From an uncultured Paenibacillaceae bacterium (lineage in GTDB: Bacteria > Bacillota > Bacilli > Paenibacillales > K13): DNA of 64,000 bases. The notes under the pieces are model-generated. The model had not been told where the DNA came from. It saw only the letters and a list, made by a program, of their open reading frames with translations, and ran no database searches. This document shows positions 28,743 to 37,656 of the stretch, piece by piece. Where the stretch lies: positions 1-64,000 of the forward strand of contig CAJXLT010000017.1 in assembly GCA_913056365.1 (NCBI GenBank), read 5' to 3'. The first letter of the stretch is position 1. Each line of letters begins with the position of its first letter. The translations under genes were made by a program, and so were the position numbers.

Positions 28743-28850
28743 ATGCTTCCTCCATCATTTGAAGTGGCGTTCCATCCGTGTGTATATCTAGATAGTTATA
28801 GTATACCTTATATAGTTGGGTCCGCACTAGGTGACAGTTGTAGAGTGGAT

Positions 28851-29180
28851 CTAGTGCTTGATGTGCGTGGTGTGGCTTTCGATTATCCCAACCACTTGCT
28901 CGAATGTATATTGGTGATTCACCATATCTACAGTAAAATTCTCTGCCTGCTTGGTTTCCATGTGGAAGAGATACCCGTTGAGTTCTAGAAAAATGACTAG
29001 TGAGGTGAAGGCGGTTCTTTTGTTGGCATTATGAAAAGGGTGATTCTGTCCTAGTGATGAAAAAACTGCTGCTGCTTTAGCGTGGATACTGGGGTAGGCC
29101 TCCTCTGCAAAGGCAAAAAAAATGACAGCTACGTTGATAGCCGCGATTTCTTGAATGGTTAGATATCGGATACCTCGCAT
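28851..29180 (-). CDS. Doc-type toxin with internal deletion
   Basis: The 109-residue product has the Fic/Doc motif HPFHNANKRTA (about residues 57-67) and LTIQEIAAIN at the start. Doc proteins AMP-ylate or phosphorylate translation factors. About 25 residues between the N-terminal helix and AEEAYPSIHAKAA that other Doc proteins have are missing, so activity is doubtful. Its ATG follows the antitoxin stop directly. A related dead fragment is at 17607. Confidence 0.8.
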   Translation of the reverse strand: MRGIRYLTIQEIAAINVAVIFFAFAEEAYPSIHAKAAAVFSSLGQNHPFHNANKRTAFTSLVIFLELNGYLFHMETKQAENFTVDMVNHQYTFEQVVGIIESHTTHIKH

Positions 29181-29444
29181 TTATCGATCCTTCAGCCCCT
29201 TCAAGGTTTCATCATATTCTTGCATCACCTTAGAGAGCGATTCTATGAAGTCAGTACCAACGCCGTCTGGAAGCGAGACTTTGTTCATTTTTTTGATAAC
29301 AATTTCGCCCTCTGCAGTTCGTACATCAATGCTTACTGTGTCTCCCAGTTCAAGTCCAACCTGTCTCAATGCATCCGTCATTGTGATGCCGAGACTATTG
29401 CCAAACTTCGATACTCTCCGTTCCATTCCGGTCACCTTCCCCAT
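29181..29444 (-). CDS. AbrB/MazE-type antitoxin
   Basis: An 87-residue product with an AbrB swapped-hairpin DNA-binding start (ERRVSKFGNSLGITMTDAL) and an acidic C-terminal tail that should bind the toxin. ATG at 29444 follows AAGGAGGAGG by seven bases. The stop TAA and the toxin ATG are adjacent. GTTATAAC palindromes upstream (29460-29490) are likely its operator. In type II pairs the antitoxin represses the operon. Confidence 0.85.
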   Translation of the reverse strand: MGKVTGMERRVSKFGNSLGITMTDALRQVGLELGDTVSIDVRTAEGEIVIKKMNKVSLPDGVGTDFIESLSKVMQEYDETLKGLKDR

Positions 29445-29454
29445 CAAGATTCCT

Positions 29455-29495
29455 CCTCCTTAGGATATTATACTGTTATAACAATTATACAATAG
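29455..29495 (-). promoter_or_regulatory. Operator/promoter region of the AbrB-Doc pair
   Basis: Contains GTTATAAC palindromes and two TATAAT boxes. The -35 positions are unclear. Similar GTTATAA repeats precede the dead Doc copy near 17570. Confidence 0.5.
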
Positions 29496-29522
29496 GTTTA
29501 ATGTTTTCGGTAGCAAGGCTAT

Positions 29523-29620
29523 TAGGGATCAACTTTAGTGGGATACACGGTTGTATCTCTGACTGGGTGTAGGAAAAGGAGAAGGCGGTCAGAGTGTGTA
29601 ATAGGTGATTTAGGAATTAC
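29523..29620 (+). repeat. Degraded fragment of the tmRNA gene body
   Basis: 29523-29545 matches 14018-14040 of ssrA in 22 of 23 positions (tagggNtcaactttagtggg and ata). The next 75 bases keep weaker similarity to the pseudoknot region (tctgactgggtg ... ggtcagagtg, with gtgatttagg). It is AT-drifted, so old. The tRNA-like end is absent. Confidence 0.75.
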
Positions 29621-29748
29621 AAAGAATAAAATGATCTCTGAAAAACTTTGTAGTTAATACCGATAATCAAAATATGGTTATCTGAATTATTAATTTTTCC
29701 TTTATGATTTTCAATTTAAAAAGACGACTAATTGGAGGGGAGATTATT

Positions 29749-31383
29749 TTGAAGCGAGTGCATGAAAAAGTTCTATCGTATAATGGATTTTTGGCTTTAA
29801 CTTCCACGAATCTTATACTAATTATACTGACTCATAAATATTCGGTTTTCACTTTGCTAGTAATAATACTTGCAGTCTACTCAATATATGCTGCGTTTAT
29901 CTTGGGCTGGAGAGTCTTCAGGTCGATAAATAAGTTGAAAGACTTACAGAACTTTTATATTAATTCTTATTTCTATGATTTGCTTCAAAGGAAGAATATT
30001 ATACGAAATGTCATTAAATTGTTGATAGGGTACTTAATTTTAGCTCGTATATTATTAGAGGTAAATCTGATTATATTTCGTGAACATGTAACCTATGGAA
30101 ATGAAGTTATGTCATTTCTCTTTCTGGTTGTTTTTTTCTTCATCATAATACTTAGATTGAGTCATTCGAAAGTTAGTCCAGTGTTAATGATATTTGCTTC
30201 TACGTTTTTTGGTCTGATGATACTGTTAATCTCCTTTATGATAATACTTTTAATCATTAAATTGCTACTTACTCTTTCTATAGGGTTTCTTGAAACAGGA
30301 GTTACCCCTTCAATTGCAGGTGAAGAAATAGAGATTCAGGACCTTATTGATAATTTCGTTGAATTAGGAATAGGGCTAATTTTCGTTGCTTCGGATAGAA
30401 CATATTTTATATTGAACTTGCTAACATCCATTTTTGTCCAGGTGATTATTATCAGAATTACACCACCGTATTTTTTTAAGAGATCAAAAAATGCATTTAC
30501 TTTTATAAATTATATATTCAATGCATTGATACTACTTCTATTATTTATATCAGAAGACATATCAAGTAGTATTAATACATTTATTGAAGGGTTTGATGTG
30601 AAAGGTTTTGAAGAACTGCTCAATCAAATAAGTAGCAATACGTTTAAGGAGTTGTTAGATAAGTTTATAAACGTGACTCTAATGCCATATATTATAGGTT
30701 CATTTATAGGGTTACTTCTACTAGGCCGTAAAGAAGAAGCCTTACAGAAAGAAGCTAGGAACAGTTATTTAACCGCATTATATCTTCACAAAAATGAAGA
30801 TATAAAAGACGTTGTTCATCATCTAAAGAAATCAGTTTACTGCGGGGGAGAAAGCTATGAATTACTTATTAGAAGTAAAAATGATTTTATTAGGTATCAC
30901 AACGTACTATTAACTGATGAGGCTGTTAGCACTGCCCCGAAACAACATGTGACCAAATTCTTAGTCGATGTTGTGAATCGTTCTCGGTCAGCATTCCACA
31001 TAATCAAAAATTTATTCCGATTAATTCCATTGAAAGTTTCAAAAATACCTGTTGTACTCCGACAGTTTGCTGATAATTATAACTTGCGGGGCCATGTGAT
31101 AATTCTTAGTGTTGCTTTTGTCGGATTAGCTGTTTTCACACTGCTGGATTTTATTTCAATGAATTATGAAATTAATATGACATTTCGCATATTAAGGTTA
31201 TTATTCAACTCACTATCAATAACCTTCCCCATACTGTTTTTGGTTGCAACTGCTAGTTATTTATACTATCGCAATAGAATACATATTGCAGCATTCTACT
31301 TTATTGTTATTGTTTTTTTAATGATGGTACTTATTTTGGATTATTTCCTAATAAAAATACTAATAGATAGTTTCATGCTATAG
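29749..31383 (+). CDS. Orphan multi-pass membrane protein, AT-rich
   Basis: A protein of about 544 residues with roughly 12 hydrophobic segments and a soluble, charged part between about residues 330 and 430 (HLKKSVYCGGESYELLIRSKNDF). I take TTG at 29749, seven bases after GGAGGGGAG; ATG 29704 has no such site. I recognise no family. Composition is far more AT-rich than the glycolytic genes, and it sits directly after the tmRNA fragment, so it was probably acquired. Function unknown. Confidence 0.7.
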   Translation: MKRVHEKVLSYNGFLALTSTNLILIILTHKYSVFTLLVIILAVYSIYAAFILGWRVFRSINKLKDLQNFYINSYFYDLLQRKNIIRNVIKLLIGYLILARILLEVNLIIFREHVTYGNEVMSFLFLVVFFFIIILRLSHSKVSPVLMIFASTFFGLMILLISFMIILLIIKLLLTLSIGFLETGVTPSIAGEEIEIQDLIDNFVELGIGLIFVASDRTYFILNLLTSIFVQVIIIRITPPYFFKRSKNAFTFINYIFNALILLLLFISEDISSSINTFIEGFDVKGFEELLNQISSNTFKELLDKFINVTLMPYIIGSFIGLLLLGRKEEALQKEARNSYLTALYLHKNEDIKDVVHHLKKSVYCGGESYELLIRSKNDFIRYHNVLLTDEAVSTAPKQHVTKFLVDVVNRSRSAFHIIKNLFRLIPLKVSKIPVVLRQFADNYNLRGHVIILSVAFVGLAVFTLLDFISMNYEINMTFRILRLLFNSLSITFPILFLVATASYLYYRNRIHIAAFYFIVIVFLMMVLILDYFLIKILIDSFML

Positions 31384-31857
31384 TTAATATTTCGCAGTAT
31401 CTATCGATAGACGAAACTATACTTCGGCTATAAGCCAATGCTGCTGAATGGCTGGTTGTGCACCGACTTCTGTTATAATAAATGAAGAATGCAAAGTTTC
31501 TAGCTCTTGCTAAAGAAATAGCAAAGAATGTATGATCAGAGTGATTCGAAATATTGTTATCCCAATAGCGAAGTTTTAATTAAGACTGGCGCTGTGGTTC
31601 TGGCCAGGAACCGCCTCTTGCTGGTCTTTTGTGTGTTTATAGGAGTACTGCGAATAAGCTCACAGTCATACTACAAAAGAGGCGAAATTTGTGTCTTTTT
31701 AAAGGATATGTGATATTGAATTGAGATATGGAAGTTATATTCGTAATGTCACAACACAAGGAATGAACTATTGAAAATTAAATACTAAACAGATAGTATG
31801 TAATTAAAGAAATAATGTTCATATAATCTCCAGAACAGTAGAGAGGACATTCATGAG
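31384..31857. other. Stretch without a gene
   Basis: No credible gene. It holds a short frame near 31480-31535 (MKNAKFLALAKEIAKNV) behind an extended -10 TGTTATAAT (about 31470), which could be a tiny peptide or gene debris, and an inverted repeat with AAGAC/GTCTT outer arms (31589-31636) followed by TTTT that could end that transcript. Confidence 0.4.
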
Positions 31858-32451
31858 ATGAAGAAGAACAAGTTTCAGCTCAAGCGAGAGGAAACCAAGC
31901 AGCGCTTGTTGCTTGCGGGCATGGATGTGTTCTGCCAGCAAGGCTATGCCGCTACCACATTGGAGGATATTACTTCACTAGCGGGTTATACCAAGGGTGC
32001 ATTCTATGTTCACTTTAAGAATAAACAAGATTTCTTCTTCCAGCTGATGGACTACCAGGGGTTCTTCTTCGAGAGTAGTGAGAGTGATCAGACGGACGTT
32101 GCCGTAAGTCCCGATTTGAGAGGAACTGTTGCCTATTGGAGCAGGCAAGTATTGAACCGATACATAAGTTCTACTTGGTCGTTAGTGTTTTATGATTTTT
32201 ATATTCAAAATCGACACGATGTAGCGGTGCAGGAGTATTATCGTGCATACCACAAGAAGTGGGTTGCAGATATTACTAGAATTATAGATGGGCTGAAGCT
32301 GATGGGATGGGTGTCGGAGGAGAAGTCATCCCATGTGCTGGCTGTGTGTTGTTATGATTTGATTACAGGCAGTATTCTTCATCACCATATGTGCGGGGAG
32401 AAGGCAGATCCTGAACAGACTGCGGAAGCGATTGTGGCGATGTTAAGCTGA
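31858..32451 (+). CDS. TetR family regulator
   Basis: A 197-residue product with a TetR helix-turn-helix (TLEDITSLAGYTKGAFYVHFKNKQDFFFQLM, about residues 28-58). It lies just upstream of the large surface-protein gene, with 47 bases between, and in the same direction. It probably controls that gene and itself. The start follows GAGAGGACATTC. Confidence 0.9.
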   Translation: MKKNKFQLKREETKQRLLLAGMDVFCQQGYAATTLEDITSLAGYTKGAFYVHFKNKQDFFFQLMDYQGFFFESSESDQTDVAVSPDLRGTVAYWSRQVLNRYISSTWSLVFYDFYIQNRHDVAVQEYYRAYHKKWVADITRIIDGLKLMGWVSEEKSSHVLAVCCYDLITGSILHHHMCGEKADPEQTAEAIVAMLS

Positions 32452-32498
32452 TCAACACTTCATACATTATATTTCATACAGAAAGGGAAGAGTTGGCA

Positions 32499-35400
32499 AT
32501 GCGAAAGAACATGATGAGGATTGGGTTATTGGCACTCATGTTGTTTATAAGCCAGTTGATACTGCCGGAAAGCTATTTCGTAGAACAAGCAGAAGCAGAG
32601 GAAGGTTGGATAGACATTGCGACGCGTGCGGATTTGGACACTCTCCCTAGTCCAGCAACGGGTAATTATAGGCTGGTCAACGACATTGACATGGGCGATG
32701 CGCCTTGGATGAGAGGAATTACATTGGAGGGGCGTTTCGACGGTCAGGGGTATGCAATCCGAAATTTATACACCGAGGAGCGAAGGCGGATGTCGGGACT
32801 GTTCACAACCATCTCAGACGGGGGTCTCGTAGAGAATCTCGTCTTGGATGTGACTATTGTGAATGCGAAGGATTTCGCTGGCGGACTTGCTTCCTGGGTC
32901 CAAGAAGGGGGAACGATAGCGAACGTCTATGTGATAGGGACGATTACGAATGCTGGTAATACTACAGGGGGTATAGTAGGCATCAATGAGGGCACGATTC
33001 GTAGCTCGGCGTCCGATGTTCACATCGGCAGTGCTAATGAAGCTGGAGGGATAGCAGGGAATAATTCAGCCAGTGGAGAGATAGCGAACAGCTATGCCAT
33101 AGGTGATGTGCAAGGTGAAGTATCCGCTGGCGGGTTAATCGGGAACAACACAGGCACGATTACGAATAGTTATGCAGCGGGACAGGTTTCGGGAACAGGT
33201 TATGTAGGTGGACTCATCGGATTCGGCACTGGAACGGTGACGAATTCCTACTGGGACATGGATACAACACAGCAATCATCTTCAGCGGGCGGTACGGGGC
33301 TGACGACCGAACAGATGCAGCAGATTACAAGCTTTGCGCATTGGGATTTCTTCACTGAGTGGTCTATCGATGAAGGGGAGGGTTATCCAGACCTACAAGC
33401 CTTTGCGCATTTTCCGGCGTTGGCCACAGAGGTGCACACGATTTCAGATTTGTTAGATATGCATCAGTCAGATGAGGCCTATCAGCTGATGAATGATCTG
33501 GATTTCGCAGGATATACGGGGACGTGGACACCAATCAATTTCGAAGGTTATTTTGACGGAAACGGGTACAAGATTCAGAACTTTAAAGTCTCAGAGAACA
33601 GGTCGAGTATGGGCCTCTTTGGTATGAATCAAGGAACGATTCAACATCTAATCATGGAAAATGTTGAAGTTCAAGGGATCGGGTTCAACACGGGCAGCTT
33701 AGTAGCCAGTAATAGGGGAACGATTGATCATGTATCTGTCGTATCGGGAACCGTTGAGGGAGAATCTGATGTTGGCGGGTTGGCCGGGACCAATAGCGGT
33801 ACGATTCGGCATTCCAACGCCTCTGTAACGGTAATTTCGCATATGAGTGAAGCGGGTGGCCTAGTCGGCAGCGTGAAGGTGATTGATTCAGGCGGCACTC
33901 TATATACAGGTGAGGTCATCGACTCGTATGCAACAGGGGAAGTAAGCGGGATCTATGATGTGGGAGGTTTAGTAGGGGTTAATGACGGGATGATTCGCGC
34001 TAGCTATGCGACGGGTTCTGTGATCAATGGGCAGCAGGAAAGATTCGGCGGCTTGATCGGGCACAACGATAGCAATGGCAGCGTGCAGGAATCGTTCGCA
34101 CTAGGGAATGTGACGGGACGGTATGATGCAGGCGGCTTAATCGGGCTGAATGAAGGTTCGGTTCGGTACGCATATGCGATTGGTGATGTGTATGCGAACG
34201 GTAGTGCAATAGATAGTCCGAGGGAGTATGCAGGTGGTCTTATCGGTCGCAATTTGGAGACGGGTACGATAGAGCAAGCATATGCTGTGGGCGAGGTAAG
34301 CGGGCATTCCGGCAGACCGGAGATAGTCGGCGGCTTGCTTGGCGGCAATGCTAATTCGGATGCGAATGCGATTCTCGAAGCTTACTGGAATACGGATACG
34401 AGTAGACAGCAGAGTAGTGCGAGCGGGACAGGCTTGACGACTGCAGAGCTGGCGAGCTGTACCATATACGAAGATTGGGATTTGACGAAGTGGGATTGTG
34501 CAGATGGACATTATCCGAAGCTGCACCAGATAACAGCGGATGACAGCTATGATGTGGTCGCGCTATTACCGGAAGCTGAGCCGGCAGGCGGTCTGTATAA
34601 CGATGATGTGACTGTTGAACTGCGTGGAGAAGCTGGCGCGAAGATCTACTATACTTTGGATGAGAGTGAACCGACTACGGCCAGTACGGAATATGGCGAT
34701 CCCATTCTAATAGAAGAGTCATCTACGCTGAAGGCGATACAGGTAGATTCTGCCAGCAATCATTCGCAAGTGCTGGAGTCGACCTATGAGATAGACAGGG
34801 TGCCGCCGGAGAAGCCAACTCCTTCTGTTGCAGGAGGATTATATAATGGCGATCAGACGATTATGCTTGATAGTGATGTGGATTCAACGATTTATTATAC
34901 GTTAGACGGTCAAGAACCAGACACTGGCAGTGAGTTGTATACAGGAGCGTTCACCATTGAAGAGACTACTACCTTGAAGGCGATTGCTGTCGACCAAGCG
35001 GGCAATCTTTCGGAGGTGATGGTAGCAGAGTATGTTATGGATCGAACAGCACCAGTGGTGGAGCAGCTAGAACCAGCAGCAGGATCGATGGACGTCAGCT
35101 TGCATCCGAAGATGAAGCTTGTGTTCAGTGAACCGGTATTTACGGGTAGTGGCTCTATCGCGTTGAAGGTCATCGCGGAAGATTATACTGTGGAGACAAT
35201 CGATGTAACAGGAGTACAGATTAGCGGTAGCGGTACAGATACGATCGAAGTAGAGCTGCAGACGACCTTACTGGCAGATACAGCTTATGGGGTCGTGGTG
35301 GATAGTACCGCATTCCGGGATGAAGCGGGCAATTATTATGCCGGGATGGATGATGCACGGACATGGCAGTTTGAGACGTTATATATTCCGAGCGGTAATG

Positions 35401-37580
35401 CGAAGCTGAGCGATCTGCGTGTCGATAGCGGCACGTTGATGCCGGACTTCTCACCGGACGAGTATGCCTATGCGGTTAGGTTAGATCATTCCGTGGAGCG
35501 GGTGACGGTAAGTGCGGATGTATATGACGAGCTGGCAACGATGTCGATGGACGGCACGATGACAAGCTCGCTTCAGTTTGAATTGGCAACTGGACAATCG
35601 TATACGATTCCGATACAAGTGATTGCAGAAGACGGCACGATCACTTCGTACACGATAGAGGCAAGCAGAGACGCTTCGCCAGATGCTAGCCTCCAATCGC
35701 TTGCGGTGGATGTCGGTGCATTGACCCCCGTGTTCGATCCGAATGTGCGGTCCTACTCACTCGATCTGAACGAAGATCAGTCCGAAGTGACCGTCACTGC
35801 TGCGGTGTATCATGAAGCGGCGACCGTAAGGATCGACGGCGAACTAGCTTCAAGCAGAACACTTGCTGTGCCGATGGGAACTACTTCGGTGCGAATAGAT
35901 GTAACAGCACAGAACGGAGCTGAGCAAACGTATGAGCTGGTGATTCGCCGCCTGGATCGAACAATTCCGCAGATCGTACAGCTAGAACCCGCAGCAGGTT
36001 CGGCGAATGTCAGCCTGAATCCGAAGCTGAAGGTAGTGTTCAGTAAGCCGATGTATGTAGACAATGGCTATATCACGTTGAAGACTATCACGGATGATTC
36101 TGCTGTGGAGACCATTGACGTAACAGGATCACAGATCAGCGGCAACGGCACAGATACGTTCGAAGTAGATCTGCAGTCTACCTTACTGGCAGATACGGCT
36201 TATGGGGTCGAGGTAGATAGTACGGCATTCCAAGATGAGGCGGGCAACTACTATGTCGGAATGGATGATGCATCGACATGGCAGTTTGAGACGGTATATA
36301 TTTCACGCAGCAGCGGAGGTGGAAGCTCATCGGGGAACAGTCAGGATACAGATGTCATGCAGATTCGTAATGTGGACGTGCATGACGGGAATGGAAGCCT
36401 GCTCTTGACTATAGATGTGATAAGGCAAGTAACAGAAGACGGTGTTACGCAAGATGTTGTCACGTTGGACCCTGAGCAGACCTTGCAGGTGATCGAACAG
36501 GCTACTGAAATGGGGCTAACGCTGCTTACGCTCCAAATTCCAGATGATGAGCAAGACCCAGCAGATGAGATCGTATTCAACTTGCCGTCGGATTCGTTGC
36601 ATGCTCTTTCTAGAGAGAACATTCCTCTCGGTATTGGAACTGCTCATGCCGCTCTGCAACTGTCTCGTCAAGCGATGGCAGACGTTCAGGAACAAGGGAT
36701 GCGCTTTGTATTTGCCCAGGAAGATGAAGAGCGCAATCAGGTTGAGGGAGACCAGCTGCTGAGAGAGACACTAGGAGAGGATACGCAGCGCCTCAGCTCC
36801 TTCTTCCGTATTGAAGGTCCGCATGCGAAGCAGACGAAGGTCATGCTTCCGCTGAACAATCTGGAGATACCTGAAGAGCCGTTAGCGCGAGAAGCTTACT
36901 TGGCAGGGCTGCAAGTGTTCATCCACCATAGCAACGGTGAGATAGTGACCGATCGCGGTTTATGGGAGTGGGGCAGCAGCGAATTGCCGCATAAGATCAG
37001 CATCTATGTTGACCATTTCAGCACATTCGTCATCACACATGATCCGCATGCACTTCCATCGGATATCCAGGGACATTGGGCAGAAAGTGCGATCCTGGGA
37101 GCAATCAATCGACAGCTGGTTATAGGTTATGAGGACGGCAGCTTCCAACCGAATCGGCAAGTGAGCCGAGCAGAGTTCACAGCTATGCTTGTGCGGGTGA
37201 TGGGTGTATGGCCAGAGAAGAGTGATCCAGTCTTCGATGATCTTGCAGGGCATTGGGCGGCAGCAGCGATTATGACGGCTTATGAGTGGGGATGGGTGAC
37301 AGGTGTTCAGGAACAACAGTTCCGACCGAATGATCCGATTACACGAGAGCAAATGGCCGTCATGCTTGTACAAGCAGCCAATCTCCAAGCTGTGGGAGAC
37401 AGGGAGCGATTCAAGGATGAAGACGCGATATCTCCGTGGGCGGTTGACGCTATACACACGTTGACTGGTCACGATATCCTGCGCGGCTATCCAAAGGGCA
37501 TCATTGCTCCGAAGCGACCTGTGTCGCGTGCGGAAGCAGTGACTGTACTGCGTGCTATGATGTCTAAGGAAGTTGAATAG
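32499..37580 (+). CDS. GLUG/Ig-like/SLH surface protein
   Basis: A secreted protein of about 1693 residues. In order it has a signal peptide (about 1-36), two long blocks of GLUG-type repeats (about 100-260 and 350-625, GGLIGxNxGxIxNSYAxG), two chitobiase-type domains (about 690-850, GGLYN...IYYTLD), an Ig-like domain, two cadherin-like beta-sandwich domains, and a second, nearly identical Ig-like domain. After a Gly/Ser-rich linker there is a unique part, and the protein ends with three SLH domains (about 1525-1690) that anchor it to secondary wall polymer. It is likely displayed on the cell surface, perhaps in adhesion or glycan binding. A hairpin follows the stop. Confidence 0.88.
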   Translation: MRKNMMRIGLLALMLFISQLILPESYFVEQAEAEEGWIDIATRADLDTLPSPATGNYRLVNDIDMGDAPWMRGITLEGRFDGQGYAIRNLYTEERRRMSGLFTTISDGGLVENLVLDVTIVNAKDFAGGLASWVQEGGTIANVYVIGTITNAGNTTGGIVGINEGTIRSSASDVHIGSANEAGGIAGNNSASGEIANSYAIGDVQGEVSAGGLIGNNTGTITNSYAAGQVSGTGYVGGLIGFGTGTVTNSYWDMDTTQQSSSAGGTGLTTEQMQQITSFAHWDFFTEWSIDEGEGYPDLQAFAHFPALATEVHTISDLLDMHQSDEAYQLMNDLDFAGYTGTWTPINFEGYFDGNGYKIQNFKVSENRSSMGLFGMNQGTIQHLIMENVEVQGIGFNTGSLVASNRGTIDHVSVVSGTVEGESDVGGLAGTNSGTIRHSNASVTVISHMSEAGGLVGSVKVIDSGGTLYTGEVIDSYATGEVSGIYDVGGLVGVNDGMIRASYATGSVINGQQERFGGLIGHNDSNGSVQESFALGNVTGRYDAGGLIGLNEGSVRYAYAIGDVYANGSAIDSPREYAGGLIGRNLETGTIEQAYAVGEVSGHSGRPEIVGGLLGGNANSDANAILEAYWNTDTSRQQSSASGTGLTTAELASCTIYEDWDLTKWDCADGHYPKLHQITADDSYDVVALLPEAEPAGGLYNDDVTVELRGEAGAKIYYTLDESEPTTASTEYGDPILIEESSTLKAIQVDSASNHSQVLESTYEIDRVPPEKPTPSVAGGLYNGDQTIMLDSDVDSTIYYTLDGQEPDTGSELYTGAFTIEETTTLKAIAVDQAGNLSEVMVAEYVMDRTAPVVEQLEPAAGSMDVSLHPKMKLVFSEPVFTGSGSIALKVIAEDYTVETIDVTGVQISGSGTDTIEVELQTTLLADTAYGVVVDSTAFRDEAGNYYAGMDDARTWQFETLYIPSGNAKLSDLRVDSGTLMPDFSPDEYAYAVRLDHSVERVTVSADVYDELATMSMDGTMTSSLQFELATGQSYTIPIQVIAEDGTITSYTIEASRDASPDASLQSLAVDVGALTPVFDPNVRSYSLDLNEDQSEVTVTAAVYHEAATVRIDGELASSRTLAVPMGTTSVRIDVTAQNGAEQTYELVIRRLDRTIPQIVQLEPAAGSANVSLNPKLKVVFSKPMYVDNGYITLKTITDDSAVETIDVTGSQISGNGTDTFEVDLQSTLLADTAYGVEVDSTAFQDEAGNYYVGMDDASTWQFETVYISRSSGGGSSSGNSQDTDVMQIRNVDVHDGNGSLLLTIDVIRQVTEDGVTQDVVTLDPEQTLQVIEQATEMGLTLLTLQIPDDEQDPADEIVFNLPSDSLHALSRENIPLGIGTAHAALQLSRQAMADVQEQGMRFVFAQEDEERNQVEGDQLLRETLGEDTQRLSSFFRIEGPHAKQTKVMLPLNNLEIPEEPLAREAYLAGLQVFIHHSNGEIVTDRGLWEWGSSELPHKISIYVDHFSTFVITHDPHALPSDIQGHWAESAILGAINRQLVIGYEDGSFQPNRQVSRAEFTAMLVRVMGVWPEKSDPVFDDLAGHWAAAAIMTAYEWGWVTGVQEQQFRPNDPITREQMAVMLVQAANLQAVGDRERFKDEDAISPWAVDAIHTLTGHDILRGYPKGIIAPKRPVSRAEAVTVLRAMMSKEVE

Positions 37581-37635
37581 AATAGAACTATGGAACAAGG
37601 CTCTTGCTACTTGGTCAGGGCCTTATTCTATATAT
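37577..37635. terminator. Bidirectional terminator-like hairpin
   Basis: ATAGAA and AAGGC arms with GCCTTATTCTAT at the other side lie between the convergent SLH and histidine kinase genes. The stem is imperfect. Confidence 0.45.
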
Positions 37636-37656
37636 GCAATCTATCCCATACGATGT

